A DNA stretch of 64,000 nucleotides from CAVRTM01 sp963724015. GTDB lineage: Bacteria; Actinomycetota; Actinomycetes; Actinomycetales; Dermatophilaceae. Shown one piece after another: positions 59,501 to 64,000 of this stretch. Numbering within the stretch: position 1 is the first letter of the stretch; the number at the start of each line of letters is the position of its first letter. The notes beneath the pieces are model-generated. The model saw only the letters and a list, made by a program, of their open reading frames with translations, was not told where the DNA came from and did not search any database. The DNA lies in the NCBI GenBank assembly GCA_963724015.1, contig CAVRTM010000021.1:1-64000 (forward strand). Reading direction: 5' to 3'. Both the position numbers and the translations under genes were made by a program.

Positions 59501-60175
59501 AGCGGCATCGACGTGGCCACGACGCCGATCGCTTCCGTCGCCGCGCCCACCGTGCTGTACGCGCCCACCTGGGTCGGCCCCTACGCCGACAGCAAGCTGT
59601 ACTCCCTGCCGGTCGGTGACCGCATCGTCAGGGCGCTCCTGGAGCGCGGCTGCACCGTCGTCTTCCGCGCGCACCCGACGAACTACCGGTACGCCGAGGC
59701 CCGCCGCTACATCGAGGGCATCTGGGCGATGCTCGAGGAGGACCAGAAGCAGACCGGGCGCCCACACCGGTGGGGCCGGGTGGCGGAGAGGGACATGGAC
59801 CTCAAGGACTGCTTCAACGCCTCCGACGCGATGATCTCCGACGTGTCGGCGGTCGTGACGGACTACCTGCAGTCGCAGAAGCCGTTCGCGATGGTCGCGG
59901 TGGACTCCAACAGCGAGCAGCTGATGGAGACCGCGCCCGTTGCGGTGGCGTCCTACGTCCTGGCCGGTGACCTGACCAACCTGCCGCAGACGCTCGAGCA
60001 GCTGCTCGGCGACGACCCGCTGGTCCAGCGCCGGATGGAGACGCGCGCGTACTACCTGGGGGAGTTCGACGCCCAGGACCCGGCTCAGCCCTTCCTGCAG
60101 GCTGCCCGCCGTTGCATCGCTCAGCCCACGTCCGTGCCCGCGGCCCTGTCGTCGGGTGCCGAGGCGGTGCGGTGA
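56519..60175 (+). CDS. Tandem-duplicated CDP-glycerol glycerophosphotransferase (TagB/TagF-like)
   Basis: Intact 1218-residue protein made of two homologous halves about 627 residues apart. Each has five to six membrane helices followed by a glycerophosphotransferase domain. Paired motifs: PEFAVYAGRPEEASYQVEMW with PEFVVYFAAQTGAKYQLGMW; LGHGDSDK (~309) with LNHGDSEK (~940); VLYAPTW (~388 and ~1014); FRAHP (~422 and ~1049); SDVSSVVSDYL (~480) with SDVSAVVTDYL (~1106). A charged linker (about 585-645) joins them. These enzymes add glycerol- or ribitol-phosphate units to teichoic acids from CDP precursors. Having two complete membrane-plus-catalytic units in one chain is unusual. A 182-base gap precedes it. 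The ATG has no strong ribosome site. Confidence 0.88.
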   Translation: MQLHAPSLRTWAAMPLDPDGEYGGLPMRRLVPGLLSPALAAAAVLLLLVEARLWEGLGLLAGAVVVAGVRAVRAGAVSPLAAHVLLRVLLLVGVGLAYDIKRPGEPVGVWCSVSILLLAVLGEPLLRRVLDGRTFVAAHLPGVPVLPALRLRQLFVPLTSAGLTLAGAVLAAFGVTAWVWLGLAVLTLAVPALVGLEAIHRHRVSARAKRNLARSVEKYAPEFAVYAGRPEEASYQVEMWLPYLQRTGRKFIIITRAEEPARTLAALTDVPVVCCKSVAELEQVLVPTLTTVFYVNAASANGQMVRYSHLTHVHLGHGDSDKATSSNPLHAMYDKVFSAGPAAIQRYAANGVSIPRDRFCIVGRPQLEAVERATGQIGAVDVPTVLYAPTWRGHVEETRLYSLPVGEQIVAALLARGARVIFRAHPFNEDYAEDAAATEAINALLRADEARTGRGHVWGEQATRTMSIFDCFNASDAMVSDVSSVVSDYLYSGKPIAMYSIGDSREAFTSDFPVARSAYLLDPALVDLEEQLDRLLGTDPLAGVRAQMRAFYLGDFPDEGYADVFVRTAGEVVAGLGLRRSDELEDLEDNDLPEDGGQGRPADRRERDEPESDKAVEPASEEAEPPAAGTERAATTFRRSGGGGSGSRALTRGELVAAGPVLTAVASVATALAGATPWVPGVLALVTMAVMTWSVAGRPTPTDPSSMGSYLSLRALVSVALVAMVVDVRAEDRAMVWVTGAALLLLLPTEMWLRSAAGIKRLQVLNLKTLSYQQPDPQLHGWLFAMGVAPLWLVLGLLLVRGPVWLATAVALEALLASAFALVRTLQVLRASDRASAQLRGAIEAYRPEFVVYFAAQTGAKYQLGMWMPYFESLGKRFIVVTRFERSNAQIAEITRAPIVLCRTLESLEDTLVPSLRAAFYVNNGLKNTHYVERRELTHVWLNHGDSEKPACFNPVHAIYDKIFTAGQAGVDRYARHGVAIAQDKFEIVGRPQVSGIDVATTPIASVAAPTVLYAPTWVGPYADSKLYSLPVGDRIVRALLERGCTVVFRAHPTNYRYAEARRYIEGIWAMLEEDQKQTGRPHRWGRVAERDMDLKDCFNASDAMISDVSAVVTDYLQSQKPFAMVAVDSNSEQLMETAPVAVASYVLAGDLTNLPQTLEQLLGDDPLVQRRMETRAYYLGEFDAQDPAQPFLQAARRCIAQPTSVPAALSSGAEAVR

Positions 60176-60430
60176 GGGCGCAGCGCAGCCCCGAGGACCG
60201 GGACAAATGGGTCGGTAGAGTGCGCCCAGTGAGTCCCCCGCCGGGCACGGCAGGTGTCGTCCCGGCCGGGACGGTGGACACCAGCACAGAGGCTCCGAAC
60301 ACCCGCAGGGCCGACTCCCGCAGTTCCCATGCCCCCTTTCCGCAGGCAGCTGACCTGCCCGAAGCCGAGCCGGGTGACGTCATGCCGACAGGCGCGTCGA
60401 ACGCCGCCTCTTGATCCCGTCTGGACGCTG

Positions 60431-62530
60431 ATGACTCTCTCCACCTCCGTGGGCCGCGCTGCGCCTGAACCTGGCGCCTCCGGCAGTACGCGACCTGCAG
60501 CCCGCACCTTCCGGCCCGACATCGAGGGGCTGCGCGCCGTCGCGGTCGGCCTGGTCGTGGCCTTCCATGCCGGGGTTCCCTGGATCACCGGTGGCTACGT
60601 CGGCGTGGATGTCTTCTTCGTCCTGTCCGGTTTCCTCATCACCGGGATGCTGATCGATGAGGTGGTCCGCACCGGAACAGTGTCGATCCGAACCTTCTAC
60701 GCCCGGCGCGTCCGGCGGCTGCTCCCGCTGTCGGCGCTCGTTCTCGTGGCGACGGCCGCGGTCGCGATCTTCACGGTGGCGCCCCTGTCGCAGGCTGACG
60801 TCGCCGGCGATGTTCGGGCGGCAGCCTTGTACGCCGCGAACTGGCACTTCGCGGCCGGCCTGACCGACTACATGGCGGTCGGCGTGGACAAGAGCCCGGT
60901 GCTGCACTACTGGTCGCTGGCCGTGGAGGAGCAGTTCTACGTTGTCTGGCCGCTGGTCATCCTCCTGCTCACCCGGGTGGGTCGGGGGCGCAGCGCGCCC
61001 ATCGGACTGCCGAGCGAGGAGGCGCGGACCGTACGGCGAATCGGAACCGCCATCGGCGTGATCTTCGTGGTCTCGCTGGTGCTGTCCATGACGACCAGCG
61101 AGGCATCCGGCCCCTGGGCTTACTACGGCTTGCACACCCGAGCCTGGGAGCTGGCAGCAGGTGGCGCGCTGGCTGTTGCTCGGCCCCTGCTTCCCCGACT
61201 GGTCCGCCCCGTCCGCGAGGTCGCCGGCTGGACGGGTCTGGCGTTGATCGTCCTCGGAGCGCTGGCCTTCACCGCAGCGACAACGTTCCCGGGGGTCGCC
61301 GCAGCGGTGCCGGTGGCCGGCACCGCGCTGCTGGTTTCGGCCGGCGCCGGGGAGTCGCCCGTGACTGCCTCCCGGCTGGTGAGCAACCGGCTGTTCCGAT
61401 ACATCGGAAGGGTCTCCTACGCGTGGTACCTCTGGCACTGGCCGTGCCTGGTGCTCCTCGGCGCGCTCCCTCAGACGTCGCCGGCGCCCGGTCACCTCCG
61501 TGTCGTGGTGGTGCTGAGCCTGTCCTTCCTGCTGGCCGCAGCGTCCCACCGGTACGTCGAGGACCCGGTTCGCCGTAGTCGCTGGTTGTCGGCGGTACGG
61601 GCCCGCTCGCTGGCGCTGGGCGTTCTGCTGACGGTGGTGTCGGTCGTCTCAGCCATCGGGCTGCAGGCCGTCAGCAACCACAGCCAGCAGGTCGCCGTCG
61701 CCGCCGGTGGGCTCACCATGTCCCCAGCGAAGGCGCGAGATGACAAGGTCTCGGGTCTGGACGGCTGCCACGTCGGTTTCGGAGTGACATCAGCGAAGCC
61801 GGCCAACGAGTGTCTTTTCGGTGACCCTCACGGCCAGCGCACCGTCGTCCTCATCGGTGACTCGCACGCACAGCACTGGTTCCCGGCGCTCAACCGACTG
61901 GCCAAGAGCAAGGGGTGGCGACTCTACGAGTGGTCCAAGGACTCGTGTGCCGTGAACGACACCGACCTCTACCTCGACGTGTATGACCGGGCCTACCCCG
62001 AGTGCGGCGCGTGGCGCACCAGCGTGCAGCAACGCCTGAGCACCCTGCGGAACGTCGATCACCTCATCGTGGCGCGCTCCTGGAAGTACAGCGACTACCT
62101 CATGAAGGGCGGACAGCGCATCAAGGGCGATGCGGCCGTCTCCGCGACGTGGCGAGCAGGGGCGGCCCAGACCTTCGACCGCCTGACGCGCATCTCCCCC
62201 GATGTGCTGGTCCTTCGTGACGGGCCCCGCGCCGGCAGCAACATCCCCACCTGCCTGTCCTCGCATCCCCGCGATCCGCACGCATGTGGCTTCGAGCGGT
62301 CCGGACACACTCACCTGGACAACGTGCTCACCACGGCGGAGCGGGAAGCAGCCAAGCACCGGTCGGGAGTGCGGTTCGCCGATCCCACGGATCTCATCTG
62401 CGGCAAGGCCGACCGGTGCCCGGCCGTCGCCCCGAGCGGCGTGGTCATCTACCGGGACGACAGCCACATGACGCAGACCTACAGCCGATCGCTGGCACCC
62501 CGTCTCGCCGACGCGTTCAGGCTCGACTAG
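60431..62530 (+). CDS. OafA-type acyltransferase with C-terminal SGNH domain
   Basis: Intact 699-residue protein. The acyltransferase-3 membrane domain (about 30-380) starts FRPDIEGLRAVAVGLVVAFH, with the catalytic histidine in that segment, then FFVLSGFLITGMLIDEVV and HYWSLAVEEQFYVVWPLVIL. A further helix leads to an extracellular SGNH domain with the nucleophile motif VVLIGDSHAQHWFPAL (~475) and the Asp-x-x-His-like YRDDSHMTQTYS (~676). It O-acetylates surface polysaccharide or wall polymers. The 255-base gap before it shows no gene. Confidence 0.92.
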   Translation: MTLSTSVGRAAPEPGASGSTRPAARTFRPDIEGLRAVAVGLVVAFHAGVPWITGGYVGVDVFFVLSGFLITGMLIDEVVRTGTVSIRTFYARRVRRLLPLSALVLVATAAVAIFTVAPLSQADVAGDVRAAALYAANWHFAAGLTDYMAVGVDKSPVLHYWSLAVEEQFYVVWPLVILLLTRVGRGRSAPIGLPSEEARTVRRIGTAIGVIFVVSLVLSMTTSEASGPWAYYGLHTRAWELAAGGALAVARPLLPRLVRPVREVAGWTGLALIVLGALAFTAATTFPGVAAAVPVAGTALLVSAGAGESPVTASRLVSNRLFRYIGRVSYAWYLWHWPCLVLLGALPQTSPAPGHLRVVVVLSLSFLLAAASHRYVEDPVRRSRWLSAVRARSLALGVLLTVVSVVSAIGLQAVSNHSQQVAVAAGGLTMSPAKARDDKVSGLDGCHVGFGVTSAKPANECLFGDPHGQRTVVLIGDSHAQHWFPALNRLAKSKGWRLYEWSKDSCAVNDTDLYLDVYDRAYPECGAWRTSVQQRLSTLRNVDHLIVARSWKYSDYLMKGGQRIKGDAAVSATWRAGAAQTFDRLTRISPDVLVLRDGPRAGSNIPTCLSSHPRDPHACGFERSGHTHLDNVLTTAEREAAKHRSGVRFADPTDLICGKADRCPAVAPSGVVIYRDDSHMTQTYSRSLAPRLADAFRLD

Positions 62531-62615
62531 ACCCAGGGACCAAGCCGGGTGAACGGGCGCCTTCGCGCCTATGCTCGACGCCCGGAGACGCGGAACGATG
62601 GAGGTGAGGGAGTTG

Positions 62616-63707
62616 GTGACCTCCGAGAAGGACGGCCCGCGACCGGCACGCGGCGGCCGCGACGTCCCGGGTGTCTCCGGCGATGCGCCGGCTCGCCCGC
62701 GGCCGGCACCACGTGACGCGTGGTTGGACAACGCCAAGGTGGTGGCCGTTGTCCTGGTCGTCTGCGGCCACTCGTGGGAGCCGCTGAGGGCCGACAGCCG
62801 GTCACTGACGGCCGCCTACACGTGGCTGTACGCCTTCCACATGCCGGCCTTCGTCATGATCTCCGGATACTTCTCGCGAAACTTCATGCCGACCCCGGAC
62901 AAGGTGAGGGCGCTCGTCAGTCGGCTGCTGCTGCCGTACCTGTTCCTGGAGATCCTCTACTCCATCTTCCGTCGCGTGCTTGACGGTCAGAACGCCGTCC
63001 TGACGTTCCTGGAACCCTGGTGGTTGACGTGGTTCCTCATGACGCTGTTCATCTGGCGGCTCAGCTCGCCGATCTGGCGAGGCGTGCGCTACCCGCTGGT
63101 GATCAGCGTCGTCGTCTCCTGCGCGGCCGGCCTGAACACGCTGCCGGACGAGCTGGAGCTGTCGCGCCTGCTGCAGATGTTGCCCTTCTTCGTGCTTGGC
63201 ATGCTGGTCCAGCCCCGACACGTGCAGCTCCTGCGCCGCCGCGCGGCGGGCATGGTCGGTGCGGCGATCCTGGTCGCAGCCCTGCTGGTGGCACATCAGC
63301 TCACACCGGCGCTGAGCAACAGGTGGGTGCTGCTGAACACCGACTACAAGACGCTGGGTGTGGGACCGGTCGTCGGGATGGCGGCCCACCTGATGCAGCT
63401 CTGCATCAGCGTGGTGCTGGTGGCCGCGTTCATGGCCGTGGTGCCGGCCTCACGCCGGTGGTTCACCTCGCTCGCCTTGGGCACCATGTATGCCTACCTC
63501 TTCCACGGGTTCATCGTGAAGGGCGCGGACTACCTCGGCGTCTTCCACGCCGCCGTTCTTCACACGCCCGTGGGGCGGGCCGCCGTCACGCTGGTGGCTG
63601 CGCTGCTCGCCGTCGCGCTGATGACCAACCCGGTCCGGCGGTTCCTGCAGCCGATCGTGGAGCCGAGGGTGCCGTGGTTGTTCCCGGCGGCACCGGAGCG
63701 GGGCTGA
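62616..63707 (+). CDS. Acyltransferase-3 family membrane protein (fucose 4-O-acetylase-like)
   Basis: Intact, about 363 residues with ten helices. It begins, after a disordered N terminus, with DAWLDNAKVVAVVLVVCGHS carrying the family histidine, followed by YAFHMPAFVMISGYFSRNFM and WWLTWFLMTLFIWRLSSPIW. GTG 62616 is chosen because GGAGGTGAGGG lies six bases upstream; the upstream ATG 62598 overlaps that site. It probably acetylates an exported glycopolymer together with the preceding OafA-type enzyme. Confidence 0.88.
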   Translation: MTSEKDGPRPARGGRDVPGVSGDAPARPRPAPRDAWLDNAKVVAVVLVVCGHSWEPLRADSRSLTAAYTWLYAFHMPAFVMISGYFSRNFMPTPDKVRALVSRLLLPYLFLEILYSIFRRVLDGQNAVLTFLEPWWLTWFLMTLFIWRLSSPIWRGVRYPLVISVVVSCAAGLNTLPDELELSRLLQMLPFFVLGMLVQPRHVQLLRRRAAGMVGAAILVAALLVAHQLTPALSNRWVLLNTDYKTLGVGPVVGMAAHLMQLCISVVLVAAFMAVVPASRRWFTSLALGTMYAYLFHGFIVKGADYLGVFHAAVLHTPVGRAAVTLVAALLAVALMTNPVRRFLQPIVEPRVPWLFPAAPERG

Positions 63708-63778
63708 CACCGACGCCACGGGGCGAGAGGCTCGCGCGCACGGCGCTGCCTCCCGCCCCGTGAGGCGCGTCGGAGCAC

Positions 63779-64000
63779 TCAGCTCCGGCTGGAGGGCCCG
63801 AAGAACGCGTCGGCGACGCGCTGAGAGGCGTGGCCGTCATGCAGGTAGTTGAACGTCGTGTTGAACTTCTCGTAAGCCGCCGCGTGCCGGTCCTTGACCC
63901 CTGGCAGATCCTGGAGCGCGGCCACGACCTCGGCCGTGGTCTGGAGCAGCGGGCCGGGTGCCGTGTCGGCGTAGTCGAACAGGAACCCTCGTTCCGCGCC
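63779..64000 (-). CDS. Glycerophosphotransferase-like protein, C-terminal end only
   Basis: Open at the window edge. The last ~73 residues read ERGFLFDYADTAPGPLLQTT, EVVAALQDLPGVKDRHAAAY, FNTTFNYLHDGHASQRVADA and end FFGPSSRS. This is how CDP-glycerol:polyglycerophosphate glycerophosphotransferases (TagF-like) usually end. It faces the acyltransferase genes and extends the wall-polymer locus beyond the window. Confidence 0.75.
   Translation of the reverse strand, partial: GAERGFLFDYADTAPGPLLQTTAEVVAALQDLPGVKDRHAAAYEKFNTTFNYLHDGHASQRVADAFFGPSSRS

Noticed and set aside
56426..59767. A 1113-codon open frame on the minus strand opposite the glycerophosphotransferase
   Set aside because: It is a mirror frame caused by GC-rich third positions. 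It has no recognisable domain, while the plus strand encodes a clear duplicated enzyme.
60112..60414. Short plus-strand frame between the glycerophosphotransferase and OafA-type genes
   Set aside because: It overlaps the end of the former in another frame, is Arg/Pro/Ser-rich and matches no family.

Overview
The window is a 64 kb piece of a very GC-rich actinobacterial chromosome centred on the replication origin. The gene order fhaA-fhaB-pstP-rodA-pbpA-pknB, crgA, gyrA-gyrB-DUF721-recF-gnd-dnaN-(oriC)-dnaA-rpmH-rnpA-yidD-yidC-jag-rsmG-parA-parB, then GNAT-cwlM-trxA-trxB-anti-sigma-sigM-pseudokinase-murJ-cca matches the oriC region of Mycobacterium and other actinobacteria. The gnd gene next to recF, the 38-residue DLW-type peptide between tRNA-Ala and tRNA-Ile, and the GC content of third codon positions suggest Nocardioidaceae or Intrasporangiaceae; the genus cannot be fixed by eye.

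Layout. (1) 1-8.8 kb, plus strand: tRNA-Leu (minus), then the Ser/Thr-phosphorylation and cell-elongation operon with a phosphotransferase-family gene at its end. (2) 8.8-15 kb: a membrane protein, pabA/trpG, DUF881, crgA, rhomboid protease, cyclophilin, a helical one-TM protein, DUF2071, tRNA-Ala, DLW peptide and tRNA-Ile. (3) 15.4-25.2 kb, minus strand: DUF3566, gyrA, gyrB, DUF721/DciA, recF, gnd, dnaN. (4) 25.2-25.7 kb: oriC with about ten DnaA-box-like sequences. (5) 25.8-28.4 kb: an unusual three-gene module between oriC and dnaA: an OmpR-type response regulator, a SipW-type signal peptidase fused to an Hpt-like domain that lacks its histidine, and a TasA/camelysin-like secreted protein. 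(6) 28.6-37.7 kb: dnaA, rpmH, rnpA, yidD, yidC, jag, rsmG, parA, parB, with a parS cluster partly inside coding sequence. (7) 37.8-53.5 kb: ddl, aminotransferase, GNAT, CwlM-like amidase, thioredoxin system, sigM with a likely anti-sigma factor, MviN-type pseudokinase, murJ, DUF6049, NUDIX, cca. (8) 53.5-64 kb: MFS, GDPD and a teichoic-acid-like locus with an internally duplicated glycerophosphotransferase, two acyltransferases and the end of another glycerophosphotransferase.

The parts fit together. PknB/PstP, FhaA, the MviN-type pseudokinase, MurJ and CwlM form the known actinobacterial phospho-control of peptidoglycan precursor export. RodA/PbpA, CrgA and Ddl belong to the same wall programme, and the last region adds anionic wall polymers. 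DnaA, DnaN, RecF, GyrAB, ParAB and parS start replication and segregate the origin.

An important caveat: between 0.2 and 20.9 kb and between 27.8 and 46.5 kb most genes, including essential ones such as gyrA, gyrB, dnaA and parB, are broken by one or more frame changes, whereas 20.9-27.7 kb and 46.5-64 kb read cleanly. I treat these as base-calling or assembly indels, not pseudogenes, and give each broken gene one joined span.
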